A DNA stretch of 64,000 bases from Chryseobacterium sp. W4I1 (GTDB taxonomy: Bacteria > Bacteroidota > Bacteroidia > Flavobacteriales > Weeksellaceae): assembly GCF_030816115.1 (NCBI RefSeq), contig NZ_JAUSXQ010000001.1, positions 992,001-1,056,000 on the forward strand, written 5' to 3'. A program made the position numbers and the translations under genes. Positions 9,269 to 17,338 of the stretch are shown one piece after another; within the stretch, counting starts at the first letter, position 1, and every line of letters begins with the position of its first letter. The notes under the pieces are model-generated. The model ran no database searches. It had not been told where the DNA came from and saw nothing but the letters and a program-made list of their open reading frames with translations.

Positions 9269-10123
9269 TTAGTTGATCTTGTAATAAGGGGCTGAAAAAT
9301 ACTTGCTCGGCTTGATATACGCTGTTTTTCTGTCCGCATCAAAGATCCAGTTGAATCTTCGCAAGAGATCAGCACCAAAATAATTAACCGTTTGTTTTTT
9401 CAGGTCACCAACAAAAAAACCTGCTGAAACATCTTTTAGAACACTATTTCCTACTTTCAAAAAGGGGAGTATACCCTGTTTGGTGATGATACTTTTCCCG
9501 CTGGAGTTTTTTAATGTTTTTTCTCCCGTGATCTTTAGTTTTTTGTCCAGTTCTTTTTCGGCTGTAAAATCATTACTATACAGCAACCCTCCTGAATATC
9601 CGGATTGAAGTAAAAAGTAGGCTTCCTGTTGTTTATCCCCATCAATAACGTTGTCGGCTGCAATATAAAAAGCCTCCTGATCATACAGCGTAGCAATTGG
9701 CTGATAGTCATTTACATCAGGTTTTTGATCATAAATAATAAACTGACTGTTATCATAATCAATTTTAAATGCTTTGCCTCCAAAAAGAATGGTTCCGATC
9801 TTTCCGTCAGCTTCGTGACCAGCCAGTTGGTTGTCGGAAAAGCGGATATTATTCAGGGTTAATTTTCCAATCTGTACCGTATTATTCTCACTGATTTCCT
9901 CTTTATTGAAAACAATATGATCTGCTTTGCGCTGTCTTTCCGGGGAAATAGAAGCATCTTCCATTGCGATCTGAAACATCAGATCCAGAGAATCCTTTTT
10001 ATTGACCAGTGTCTTTACAATGATATTGTTGTGCTTAGTGATTCTGAAAGGGATCGTCTGCTGTGCGTGTATGCTGAAAAGACCTGCAGACAAAAGGATA
10101 ACAAAGCTTATTTTTTTTAACAT
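9269..10123 (-). CDS. Secreted protein of unknown function (possible retropepsin-like fold)
   Basis: From the ATG at 10123 this is a 284-residue protein with an N-terminal signal peptide (MLKKISFVILLSAGLFSIHA). The mature part is rich in beta-strand patterns, with ILFGGKAFKIDYDNSQFII and a late DLLRRFNWIFDADRKTAYI resembling the closing strand of secreted aspartyl-protease-like proteins of Bacteroidetes. However, no D-T/S-G catalytic triad is visible, so protease activity is not claimed. It is transcribed divergently from the Crp/Fnr gene at 10200 with a 76-bp gap. An alternative TTG at 10129 would only add two residues. Confidence 0.6.
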   Translation of the reverse strand: MLKKISFVILLSAGLFSIHAQQTIPFRITKHNNIIVKTLVNKKDSLDLMFQIAMEDASISPERQRKADHIVFNKEEISENNTVQIGKLTLNNIRFSDNQLAGHEADGKIGTILFGGKAFKIDYDNSQFIIYDQKPDVNDYQPIATLYDQEAFYIAADNVIDGDKQQEAYFLLQSGYSGGLLYSNDFTAEKELDKKLKITGEKTLKNSSGKSIITKQGILPFLKVGNSVLKDVSAGFFVGDLKKQTVNYFGADLLRRFNWIFDADRKTAYIKPSKYFSAPYYKIN

Positions 10124-10199
10124 GATCAAGTGATTGGTGATTAAAATCTGGAATTTTAAAATTACCTATTATCTTTGGAATAGCAAACACTAAAGTCAT

Positions 10200-10718
10200 A
10201 TGATTCAAGAACTGCTTAACAGTGGCCTTCATTGGGAAAAAAAGGAATTCAAAAGAAATGAATTTCTAAAGATTTCAGGAAGTACAGATACAGATATTTA
10301 TTTTGTTGAAAATGGCAGCGTCAGGATCTTTATGATGGATGAAAATGAAGAACGGATCATCCGTTTCGGATATACAGGAAATATTATTGTTTCCCTGGAT
10401 TCATTTTTGTCAGGGAAACCATCCTGTTTTTATATTCAGGCGATCAAAAAAACAAGCGTAAGGATAGCTTCTAAAAGAGATTTTTACGAATTTATTCATT
10501 CAAGTGATGAGAATCTTAAGTTTTGGAACAGTATTCTGGAAGATCTTGTTTTGCAGCAGCTCGAAAGAGAGAAAGACCTGCTGACCAGCTTGCCTAGGGA
10601 ACGTTTTGAAAGAGTATTAAAAAGAAGTCCGAAGCTGTTTCAGGAAATCCCCAATAAATATATTGCCAATTATCTCAGAATGTCCCCGGAAACTTTGTCC
10701 AGGCTAAAAAAATCTTGA
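10200..10718 (+). CDS. Crp/Fnr family transcriptional regulator
   Basis: A 172-residue protein with a cyclic-nucleotide-binding-type beta-barrel (about 15-115; DIYFVENGSVRIFMMDENEERIIRFGYTGNI) and a C-terminal helix-turn-helix ending in NYLRMSPETLSRLKKS. It lacks the N-terminal cysteines of oxygen-sensing FNR, so the ligand is unknown. A -7 element TATCTTTG lies at 10170-10177, 22 bp before the ATG. It is divergent from the secreted protein gene at 9269-10123, a plausible target. A DinB gene follows 54 bp downstream. Confidence 0.88.
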   Translation: MIQELLNSGLHWEKKEFKRNEFLKISGSTDTDIYFVENGSVRIFMMDENEERIIRFGYTGNIIVSLDSFLSGKPSCFYIQAIKKTSVRIASKRDFYEFIHSSDENLKFWNSILEDLVLQQLEREKDLLTSLPRERFERVLKRSPKLFQEIPNKYIANYLRMSPETLSRLKKS

Positions 10719-10772
10719 GTTCAGTCAAGATTTATGAAAAAAACGATCCCGAAATTTGTATAAAAATCATCA

Positions 10773-11321
10773 ATGAAAATTTCTACATCACAATTATTGA
10801 ATGAATTAAGAACAATGACTCAGGATCATATGCAGTATGCAGAAAAACTTTTGGGGCAGCCGGATGAAAAACTGAATTCCAGAGTTTCCAATGACAGTTG
10901 GAGCATATTGGAATGCCTTGAACATCTCAACCGTTATGGAAACTTTTATATTCCTGAAATTAATAAAAGAATTTCTTCTTCACAAACTTCTTCCACGCCT
11001 GTTTTTGAAACCGGAAATTTAGGGAATTACTTTGCTAAATCTATGCTTCCCAAGGAAAAAATGAACAAAATGAAAACTTTCAAAAACATGGATCCAATCA
11101 ATAGTCAGCTCGATAAAAATGTAGTGAAAGAATTTATAAAACAGCAGAACCAGTTAATAGAATTACTTCAGAGAGCAGATCAGATCAATCTTAATAAAGT
11201 CAAAACCAGTATCAGTATTTCAAAATCAATAAAGCTCAGGCTGGGCGATACTTTCCGTTTTGTGATTTATCATAATAAAAGACACCTTCAACAGGCCGAA
11301 AGAGTTTTAATAAACCTTTAA
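10773..11321 (+). CDS. DinB family protein
   Basis: A 182-residue helical protein. The segment NDSWSILECLEHLNRYGNFY and the C-terminal YHNKRHLQQAERV carry the histidines (near 51 and late HxxxH) of DinB/YfiT-like four-helix bundles, which bind a metal and are often thiol-dependent transferases. The exact reaction cannot be inferred. It follows the Crp/Fnr gene on the same strand and may share its transcript. Confidence 0.85.
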   Translation: MKISTSQLLNELRTMTQDHMQYAEKLLGQPDEKLNSRVSNDSWSILECLEHLNRYGNFYIPEINKRISSSQTSSTPVFETGNLGNYFAKSMLPKEKMNKMKTFKNMDPINSQLDKNVVKEFIKQQNQLIELLQRADQINLNKVKTSISISKSIKLRLGDTFRFVIYHNKRHLQQAERVLINL

Positions 11322-11341
11322 TTTTTGAATTCACCAACCGT

Positions 11342-11520
11342 AAGAATTTTGAAAACAGTTCATCTCTGTGTCAAAAGGCAAATGATATTGATAAAATCAC
11401 TATTCTGATCCTCTGTCGCCGTGTAATTGATTCAAACGAAGATTTGTCAGGCTATGCGGAGGAATCTGGAAAAGCAAAAATTATTGGGATTGGAGAAGGC
11501 TATTTTATTTTGATTTTTGT
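11342..11520 (+). pseudogene. Remnant of an Ogt/Ada C-terminal methyltransferase domain
   Basis: In the frame of position 11381 the sequence reads ANDIDKITILILCRRVIDSN and continues into DLSGYAEESG, which lines up with ANGINKIAIIIPCHRVIGSD and ELVGYAGG of the intact ada gene at 8171-9214. The acceptor motif PCHRV has become LCRRV, the upstream part is unrecognisable and no stop ends the domain properly. It is a decayed second methyltransferase gene lying directly upstream of the DUF2911 gene. Confidence 0.75.
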
Positions 11521-11542
11521 AAATTTAGGCAAAAATTTACAC

Positions 11543-12148
11543 GTGAAAAAGTTAGTATTAGCACTTTGCATATCAGCTTCGGCTTTAAGTTTTGCTCAGG
11601 ATTATTCAGTACCGGCAGCAAGTCCGCGCCAGAAGGTAGAGCAGCAGTTTTCAATGTCCAAAATCAGTATTGATTATGGAAGACCGGGAGTGAAAGGACG
11701 TAAAATTTTCGGAGAACTTGTTCCTTACGGCCAGGTTTGGAGAGCAGGCGCCAACTCATCCACCAAAATTACATTCGGACAGTCTGTGAATTTCGGAGGG
11801 AAAATGGTTCCGGCAGGAACTTACGGGTTGTTTATCGTTCCTACAGAAAAAGAATGGAAAGTGATTTTAAATAAAGATTTCCAGCAGTGGGGAGCGTATA
11901 CTTATGATCCTAAACAGGATGTGGTAGATGTTACTGTACCTGTAAACAAACTGGCTGACAAGCAGGAATGGTTTGAAATTACATTGAATCCTACAGATGA
12001 AAACTCAGGAAACTTAGTCATCAAATGGGATACGGCTCAGGCAGAAGTTGCTTTGAAACCTGCAAAACCGGATGCCGTGATCAAAATTTCAGATAAGCTT
12101 AAAGAAATTAAGAAAATAGAATCAGACGCTGCAAAAACAAAAAGTTAA
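11543..12148 (+). CDS. DUF2911 domain-containing secreted protein
   Basis: Start chosen at the GTG at 11543 because it gives a clear signal peptide (MKKLVLALCISASALSFAQ); the open frame extends further upstream only through the ogt remnant. The 201-residue product contains the DUF2911 signature (SPRQKVEQQFSMSKISIDYG and VWRAGANSSTKITF, then AGTYGLFIVP). This is a common exported family in Bacteroidetes with no assigned reaction. An inverted repeat GTAAATTT/AAATTTAC lies just before the start (11519-11540) and may be a regulator site. The stop is followed two bases later by the GNAT gene. Confidence 0.85.
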   Translation: MKKLVLALCISASALSFAQDYSVPAASPRQKVEQQFSMSKISIDYGRPGVKGRKIFGELVPYGQVWRAGANSSTKITFGQSVNFGGKMVPAGTYGLFIVPTEKEWKVILNKDFQQWGAYTYDPKQDVVDVTVPVNKLADKQEWFEITLNPTDENSGNLVIKWDTAQAEVALKPAKPDAVIKISDKLKEIKKIESDAAKTKS

Positions 12149-12150
12149 GC

Positions 12151-12687
12151 ATGAAATTTTCAATACAAACTGTTTTAGAAAATCAGGAATATCAACTAAT
12201 CCCCTTACAGCAAGGGGATTTTGAATCTTTATATGAAGTAGCTTCCGATCCTAAAGTTTGGGAACAGCACCCAAATCCGGACCGTTATAAAAGAGAAGTC
12301 TTTGAATCCTTTTTTAAGGGCGCTATGGAAAGCGAAGGAGCATTTAAGATTATTGAAAAATCTTCAGGTGATGTTTTAGGCAGTACCCGTTTTTATAACT
12401 TTGATGAAGAGGAAAACCGTATTTTCATAGGCTACACCTTCTATGGAATAAAATCCTGGGGTAAAGGAATTAATCCACAGATTAAGAAAATAATGCTCGA
12501 TTATATTTTCCAGTTTGTAGATAAAGTACATTTTCATATTGGTAAAGAGAACTTTCGTTCACAGACTGCCTTACAAAGAATTGGCGGAAAGAAGATTGCA
12601 GAAGAGGAAGTTGCTTATTTTGCAGAGCCTACCAGAACCAATTTTGTGTATGAGATAAAAAAAGAGGACCATTATGAAAAAGTATAA
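12151..12687 (+). CDS. GNAT family N-acetyltransferase
   Basis: A 178-residue acyltransferase of the RimJ/RimL type: FESLYEVASDPKVWEQHP at the start, DVLGSTRFYNFDEEENRIFIG in the core, GKGINPQIKKIMLDYIF as the acetyl-CoA pyrophosphate loop region and NFRSQTALQRIGGKK near the end. The protein or small-molecule substrate is not predictable. It starts two bases after the DUF2911 stop and its last 14 bases overlap the cupin gene, so these genes form an operon. Confidence 0.85.
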   Translation: MKFSIQTVLENQEYQLIPLQQGDFESLYEVASDPKVWEQHPNPDRYKREVFESFFKGAMESEGAFKIIEKSSGDVLGSTRFYNFDEEENRIFIGYTFYGIKSWGKGINPQIKKIMLDYIFQFVDKVHFHIGKENFRSQTALQRIGGKKIAEEEVAYFAEPTRTNFVYEIKKEDHYEKV

Positions 12688-13033
12688 AATCCAGAAATCA
12701 CCATTCGTTGTTCCTACCACAGACGGGAAGCTGATTGAGGAGCATTGGGGAAATTCTACCGGAAATTCCAATATTTCTATTGCCCATATGGTAGCCCCTC
12801 CAAACTGGAGCGAGCCTCATCAGACTCCTGAATTTGATGAATTTACCCTCATTATCTCAGGGAAAAAGCAGTTCGAGATCGATGGTGAAATTATCATTCT
12901 GGAAAAAGGACAGAGCATCCTTATAGAAAAAGGAGCAAGAGTACGTTACAGCAACCCGTTCTCAGAACCCTGCGACTATATCGCAATTTGCCTTCCTGCA
13001 TGTTCTATGGATCTGGTGAACAGGGAAGAATAG
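12674..13033 (+). CDS. Cupin domain-containing protein
   Basis: A 119-residue single-domain cupin. The two half-motifs are visible as PPNWSEPHQTPEFDEFTLIISG (around 40-60) and EKGQSILIEKGARVRYSNP. The first motif has a His and acidic residues that could bind a metal, but the second lacks the usual His, so it may not be catalytic. It overlaps the GNAT gene by 14 bp and is followed 14 bp later by the zinc-ribbon gene. Confidence 0.8.
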   Translation: MKKYKIQKSPFVVPTTDGKLIEEHWGNSTGNSNISIAHMVAPPNWSEPHQTPEFDEFTLIISGKKQFEIDGEIIILEKGQSILIEKGARVRYSNPFSEPCDYIAICLPACSMDLVNREE

Positions 13034-13047
13034 AAAGACAATTAAAT

Positions 13048-13281
13048 ATGGCTACACAGATTTGTCCAAAATGTAAAAAAGATTCTTTTTCCTGGCATAT
13101 TGATGATGAACGTTCAGGGCTTACAGACTGGAGTTGTTACCGTTGCGGATATCAGGCTAAGGAAAATGAAAAGGATGAATCTTTTTGTGACAATTGTAGT
13201 AAAAAGATGAGAAGCAGATTAAAAGATATTGAAACAGAATATTGGTGGTGCTCTGGCTGTAATAAAATCACTCAAGAATAA
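13048..13281 (+). CDS. Small zinc-ribbon protein
   Basis: Starting at the ATG at 13048, this 77-residue protein has four CxxC knuckles: CPKC, CYRC, CDNC and CSGC, enough for two zinc ribbons. A longer in-frame start at 12988 lies inside the cupin gene and gives no recognisable extension, so it was not chosen. No catalytic motif is present; a nucleic-acid or protein-binding role is possible. It is the last gene of the DUF2911-GNAT-cupin run, with a terminator right after it. Confidence 0.75.
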   Translation: MATQICPKCKKDSFSWHIDDERSGLTDWSCYRCGYQAKENEKDESFCDNCSKKMRSRLKDIETEYWWCSGCNKITQE

Positions 13282-13283
13282 AG

Positions 13284-13310
13284 ATAACCTCAATGATGAG
13301 GTTATTTTTT
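13284..13310 (+). terminator. Rho-independent terminator after the zinc-ribbon gene
   Basis: ATAACCTCA (13284-13292) pairs with TGAGGTTAT (13297-13305) around a four-base loop, followed by a run of T. It starts a few bases after the stop codon of the zinc-ribbon gene. Confidence 0.85.
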
Positions 13311-13361
13311 CATTTTTATATAAAAATTATTTGTAAGTTCGCCGCTTTGAAAAATTAATAT

Positions 13362-13739
13362 ATGAAAAACAAATTATCTATTGTACTATGGTTAGGGATT
13401 ACCCTTTCTACAACTTCATGCGCAACCATTTTTACCGGGACTAAAGATTCCATATCTTTTACTTCGACTCCGGAAGGTGCCAAAGTATTCCATAAAGGAG
13501 TTGAAAAATGTGTGACACCGTGTACCGCTGAAATTTCAAGAGGATTAAGCAAACAAACGGTTACATTTGAAAAAGAGGGTTTTGCTGATAAAGAAGTGAA
13601 GTTGACAAAAACTTTTAATCCTGTAACATTAGTAAATATTCTTCTTGGTGGAGCTATAGGTGTCGGAATTGATGCTGCAACAGGCTCTCTGACTAAATAT
13701 TCTCCGAAAGCATATACCGTTGAATTGGAAGCAAAATAA
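13362..13739 (+). CDS. PEGA domain lipoprotein
   Basis: A 125-residue protein with a lipoprotein signal peptide ending in a lipobox (STTSC, Cys about residue 20). The mature part contains a PEGA-type repeat (ISFTSTPEGAKVFHKG ... VTFEKEGF) and a C-terminal glycine-rich hydrophobic stretch (LVNILLGGAIGVGIDAATGS). PEGA proteins are usually cell-surface or envelope-associated. It stands alone between a terminator and an inverted repeat; no partner is suggested. Confidence 0.85.
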   Translation: MKNKLSIVLWLGITLSTTSCATIFTGTKDSISFTSTPEGAKVFHKGVEKCVTPCTAEISRGLSKQTVTFEKEGFADKEVKLTKTFNPVTLVNILLGGAIGVGIDAATGSLTKYSPKAYTVELEAK

Positions 13740-13762
13740 TTTCTTTCCGGAATAATTAATAA

Positions 13763-13836
13763 AAGCTTCGACTTCGTTCAGCATGACAATTAAAAATATA
13801 TGTATGATTGTTATGCTGAAGGAAGTCGAAGCTTCT
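13763..13836. repeat. Long imperfect inverted repeat (interspersed-type)
   Basis: AAGCTTCGACTTCGTTCAGC near 13763 pairs with GCTGAAGGAAGTCGAAGCTT ending at 13834, with an AT-rich loop. It lies between the PEGA gene and the convergent dienelactone hydrolase gene and ends in a T run, so it may act as a bidirectional terminator. A related segment occurs near 46055. Confidence 0.7.
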
Positions 13837-13876
13837 TTTTTAATATGCAGAAATTTTATATAGAAATATGATTCAA

Positions 13877-14620
13877 TTATTTCAAAATTTCTTTCAGAAA
13901 CATCAGCGTATAATTCCAGGCTCTTTTAGCCATTACTTCATTGTAATCAGGTGATTTCGGATCGGTGAATGTATGTTTTGAATGAGCATACGTAATGATT
14001 TGCCAGTCTGCATTGCCTTCATTCATTTCCTTGATCAGGTTATTATAATCTTCCGGAGTTACTCCCTGATCATCCGCAGGATTTTCAACCAATATCTTTG
14101 TGGAAATAGGTCCATTTTTTCTCGTCTGATCTTTTCCGATACTCCCATGAATGGAAACTACTCCCACTACAGGAAGACTTCCTCTTGCAGATTCCAAAGC
14201 ACCCGTACCACCGAAGCAATATCCGATCACAGCAATTTTATTGGAAACAGCCCCGTTTTTCTTCAGCTGTTCCAGAGCCAGAGAAATACGTTTCTGGTAG
14301 GCATCATAATTCTGCTTATAATATCCTGCCGTTTTACCTGCAGAAGCATTGTCTGTGGGAATATTTCCTTCCCCGTAAATGTCGGCAATGAAAGCAATAT
14401 ATCCCTGCTTTTCAAGTTCGGCAGCTGCAGTTTTAGCTTCATCGTCTATTCCTTTCCAGGCAGGAAGGATCAGAACTCCCGGAAGTTTTTTCCCTGCATT
14501 GGAGGTTACCAGTCCATTGAGTTTCTGTGAACCATCCTGGTAAGCAATTGGTTTGAGCTTTTGGCTGAAAAGTGTTCCTGTAGTCATGATGCATGCGGTT
14601 AATAAAATAGTGCGTATCAT
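13877..14620 (-). CDS. Secreted dienelactone hydrolase family protein
   Basis: A 247-residue alpha/beta hydrolase with an N-terminal signal peptide (MIRTILLTACIMTTGTLFSQ). The nucleophile is the cysteine in GYCFGG, as in carboxymethylenebutenolidase. The late HSKHTFTDP supplies the catalytic His. Periplasmic family members act on unknown esters or lactones, and the literal dienelactone substrate should not be assumed. No partner gene is next to it. Confidence 0.87.
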   Translation of the reverse strand: MIRTILLTACIMTTGTLFSQKLKPIAYQDGSQKLNGLVTSNAGKKLPGVLILPAWKGIDDEAKTAAAELEKQGYIAFIADIYGEGNIPTDNASAGKTAGYYKQNYDAYQKRISLALEQLKKNGAVSNKIAVIGYCFGGTGALESARGSLPVVGVVSIHGSIGKDQTRKNGPISTKILVENPADDQGVTPEDYNNLIKEMNEGNADWQIITYAHSKHTFTDPKSPDYNEVMAKRAWNYTLMFLKEILK

Positions 14621-14662
14621 AGTTGTAATTTTAATAGTATAAAATGATGGTCATTATTATGG

Positions 14663-14712
14663 TCATTCGGAGAAGCAAATGACGAAGCAATCTGCCCATC
14701 CATTATAAAGTC
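14663..14712. repeat. Degenerate interspersed repeat
   Basis: The segment GTCATTCGGAGAAGCAAATG followed by ACGAAGCAATCT resembles the repeat at 45761-45794 and 45922-45955 (GTCATTGCGAGGAG with GACGA(A/G)GCAATCTC). This is a decayed single copy in the spacer between two minus-strand genes. Confidence 0.5.
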
Positions 14713-14799
14713 AACTTATTGTTCATAAAAAATTCTCATCTAAATTAATGAAAATAAATTATGATGAGAATTAATAGCAGGTAGGAAATCAAATATTGC

Positions 14800-15411
14800 T
14801 TAGAATTTTACTCCCAAGATAGCCAATTCCTGTTCCAGATTCGTATCAGGATTCACCTTAATTGTACTGAACCCCAATGAATGAGCCATTTCGATATTTT
14901 TAGGATTATCATCAATGAAAACGGATTCGCTTGCATTGATATCATATCTGTCCATCAAAACATGCCATATTTTTGGATCAGGCTTAATCAGCTTTTCTGT
15001 TCCTGAAACTACGATCTTTCCATCAAAAATCTGAAAGAAATCATAATTTTCAAGGGCATAAGGAAACGTTTCCTCCGACCAGTTGGTCAACCCGAATAAA
15101 TGATAATCCGTATTTTCCAAACGTCTTAAGACCTCTACATTCTCCGGGATATCACTTTTCAGCATTATCGTCCAGTTGTCATAATAAGCTCTGAGTTCCT
15201 TCTCCCACTCCGGAAACTTTTTCACCTGAATATCCGTTCCCTCAGATAAAAGTCTTCCGCGGTCCTGTTCTTCATTCCATTCAGACTGGGCGATGTGCTC
15301 CAGAAAGTATTCCATTTTTTCATCATCATTGAAATAATCTTTGAAAAAATATCTTGGATTCCAATCCACTAAAACCCCTCCGAAATCGAAGATAATGTTC
15401 TTAATTTCCAT
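14800..15411 (-). CDS. HAD family hydrolase (phosphatase-like)
   Basis: A 203-residue HAD-superfamily protein. Motif I is FDFGGVLVDWNP, where the usual first Asp of DxDx is DFGG with Asp9 as nucleophile and glycine two residues later. Motif II is GLTNWS, the lysine is in KLIKPDP, and motif III is FIDDNPKNIE. The DFGGV/NW pattern is typical of the HAD-IA subfamily near haloacid dehalogenase and alpha-D-glucose-1-phosphatase. The substrate is unknown. It is transcribed alone. Confidence 0.85.
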   Translation of the reverse strand: MEIKNIIFDFGGVLVDWNPRYFFKDYFNDDEKMEYFLEHIAQSEWNEEQDRGRLLSEGTDIQVKKFPEWEKELRAYYDNWTIMLKSDIPENVEVLRRLENTDYHLFGLTNWSEETFPYALENYDFFQIFDGKIVVSGTEKLIKPDPKIWHVLMDRYDINASESVFIDDNPKNIEMAHSLGFSTIKVNPDTNLEQELAILGVKF

Positions 15412-15440
15412 ATATGTTTTTAAGCTTTTTAATTTTATTT

Positions 15441-15544
15441 AACCACAAAAGTCGCAAAATTTTTAATTTTAAACACTTTAAAGCACTTTATTACTTTCCA
15501 ATATTTAAACTTACAATAAATTAAGGATCAAAACTTTTGTGGTG
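15441..15544. repeat. Distant inverted repeat in the spacer
   Basis: AACCACAAAAGT near 15441 pairs with ACTTTTGTGGT near 15534-15544, with an AT-rich interior. This resembles the interspersed ACCACAAAAGTCGCAAA-type sequences that also appear in the pectin locus spacers at 53518-53675 and 58937-58995. No gene is visible in the 200-bp spacer. Confidence 0.45.
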
Positions 15545-15614
15545 TGAAATTTTTTCTTTCAGAGATTGAGCAAATAACGCAGATGTTTCTTTTTTTGGTT
15601 AAAAAAGTAGCAGT

Positions 15615-16046
15615 TTACTCAGGTCTGTAAAACTGGTACTGCCCGTTTTCGTAATAGGCATTGATGTGCTGCAGACCATTGGTCAGGATAATTTCTTTAG
15701 CTCCGATGATGGAGTTATACCTTGCTGTCTGTTCAAATGTTTTCTCCGTAAGTTTTATCTGTGGAGCTTTGCATTCGATCAGGATAATAGGCTCTGTTTT
15801 TTCAGTAACCAGAAGGTCAATTCTTTTCGTAAGACCGTTCAGAAGGATCTTTTTCTCTGTGATAAGTGCAGATGGGGAATAGGCCTTTACCGTAAGATAA
15901 TAGTGCACCCAATGCTGCCTCACCCATTCTTCGGGAGTAAGGAGCAGGTAAGTTTTGCGGACCAAGTCATAAATAAAAAACTTATCTTTGTCTTTCTTGA
16001 ATTTAAAATCAAAAGTGTCCTGAAAATTCAGTTTTGGAAGTTCCAT
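15615..16046 (-). CDS. Type I restriction HsdR N-terminal-like nuclease domain protein
   Basis: A 143-residue protein resembling the stand-alone HsdR N-terminal domain of Bacteroidetes. The nuclease core is visible as KRIDLLVTEKTEPIILIECK, giving the D...E-x-K pattern of PD-(D/E)XK nucleases. No helicase, specificity or methylase gene is adjacent, so it is not part of a restriction system here. It is divergent from holA, and the two 5' ends almost touch (9 bp between its start and the holA ATG), a common flavobacterial pairing. Confidence 0.8.
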   Translation of the reverse strand: MELPKLNFQDTFDFKFKKDKDKFFIYDLVRKTYLLLTPEEWVRQHWVHYYLTVKAYSPSALITEKKILLNGLTKRIDLLVTEKTEPIILIECKAPQIKLTEKTFEQTARYNSIIGAKEIILTNGLQHINAYYENGQYQFYRPE

Positions 16047-16054
16047 TTATTAAG

Positions 16055-17092
16055 ATGAAAGAATTAGATTTAATCCTCAAAAATATTAAAAATAAAGAAG
16101 TTTTACCTATTTATTTTTTCCACGGAGAAGAACCTTACTTTATTGATGCAGCCGTAAAAGTGCTTGAACACGACTTTCTGGAGGAAGATGAAAAAGCTTT
16201 TAACCAGACTGTAGTATATGGAAAAGATACTTCTTATCAGGAGATTCTTTCCCTGGCGAGACAGTTTCCGATGATGGGCGATAAGCAGCTGATCATCGTA
16301 AAAGAAGCTCAGGATCTGAAGTTTAATGAGGAAGAAAACCGTGTTCTTGAAACCTATGTAGAAAATCCCGTTCCTTCAACCGTCCTTGCTTTTGCCCATA
16401 AGCATAAGAAACTGGACAGCAGGAAAAAGGCTACTAAAGCTTTAGATAAAGCAAAAGCTCTTTTCTTAAGTGAATCTGTAAGGGATAATAACCTTCCCAA
16501 ATGGATTGCTGATGAATGTGCACGGCTGAAGATAAAAACGGCCCCAAATATTGCTCATCTCCTGGCAGAATATCTTGGAAACGATCTTTCAAGAATTGCC
16601 AATGAACTGAACAAATTGAAGATCATTCTTAAGGAAGGAGAAATTCTGGACGGAACGATCGTTGAAAATCATATCGGGATCAGTAAAGAATATAATGTTT
16701 TTGAACTTCAGAAAGCTTTGGGAACTAAAAATGCGGATGCAGCATTCAGAATTGCTCATTTTATGGGTAAAAATCCAAAGAATAATCCTTTTGTGATGAT
16801 GTTGGCCAGCCTTTACAGCTATTTCTCAAATGTAATTATTTATCAGACCATGGCCGGGCAGCCGCCACAGACTATCGCCTCACAAATGGGAGTGAATCCT
16901 TATTTCATTAAAGACTATGCGGAAAGTGCCAGACTGTATCCTTTGAAACATGCGACCAGAGTTATTTCTATCCTAAGAGAATTCGATATGAAAGGGAAAG
17001 GTCTCGGAGCCGTTAATATGGGTGAAGCCGAGCTGATCAAGGAGCTGGTATACAAGATCATTCATGTGGATAAAATTAAGATGAAGGTGTAG
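16055..17092 (+). CDS. holA: DNA polymerase III subunit delta
   Basis: Taken from the ATG at 16055 (MKELDLILKN); an upstream TTG would overlap the divergent nuclease gene. The 345-residue protein matches HolA: LPIYFFHGEEPYFIDAAVKVLE is the Walker-like N-terminal region, QFPMMGDKQLIIVKEAQ and a helical C-terminal third (SKEYNVFELQKALG) follow. It is the clamp-loader subunit that opens the beta sliding clamp during replication. It is not in an obvious operon; a purine-rich spacer precedes trxB. Confidence 0.9.
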   Translation: MKELDLILKNIKNKEVLPIYFFHGEEPYFIDAAVKVLEHDFLEEDEKAFNQTVVYGKDTSYQEILSLARQFPMMGDKQLIIVKEAQDLKFNEEENRVLETYVENPVPSTVLAFAHKHKKLDSRKKATKALDKAKALFLSESVRDNNLPKWIADECARLKIKTAPNIAHLLAEYLGNDLSRIANELNKLKIILKEGEILDGTIVENHIGISKEYNVFELQKALGTKNADAAFRIAHFMGKNPKNNPFVMMLASLYSYFSNVIIYQTMAGQPPQTIASQMGVNPYFIKDYAESARLYPLKHATRVISILREFDMKGKGLGAVNMGEAELIKELVYKIIHVDKIKMKV

Positions 17093-17338
17093 AAGTTGAA
17101 GTGTAGGTGTTTGAGAGTAGGAGAGTAAGAGTACAAAGTTAAATATGAAATTAATTTTTTTCATTTTCTATTGTCAACCCCGGATTCTATACCCTGAAAC
17201 GTACGTCCCGTATCTACAGCCTACAATTGACAATTCGCATATCTCATATTGACAAGTATCATTAAAAATACTTTAATTAAACATTAAAATTTACGAAATT
17301 AGCAGTCTTAATTTAAATCTTTTTTGAACAAGTAGATT

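Noticed and set aside
9269..10123. Aspartyl protease call for the secreted protein
   Set aside because: Parts resemble retropepsin-like secreted proteins, but the D-T/S-G catalytic motif is not visible, so only a possible fold is mentioned.
15615..16046. Type I restriction-modification system
   Set aside because: Only an HsdR N-terminal-like nuclease domain is encoded; no methylase, specificity or helicase gene is near.
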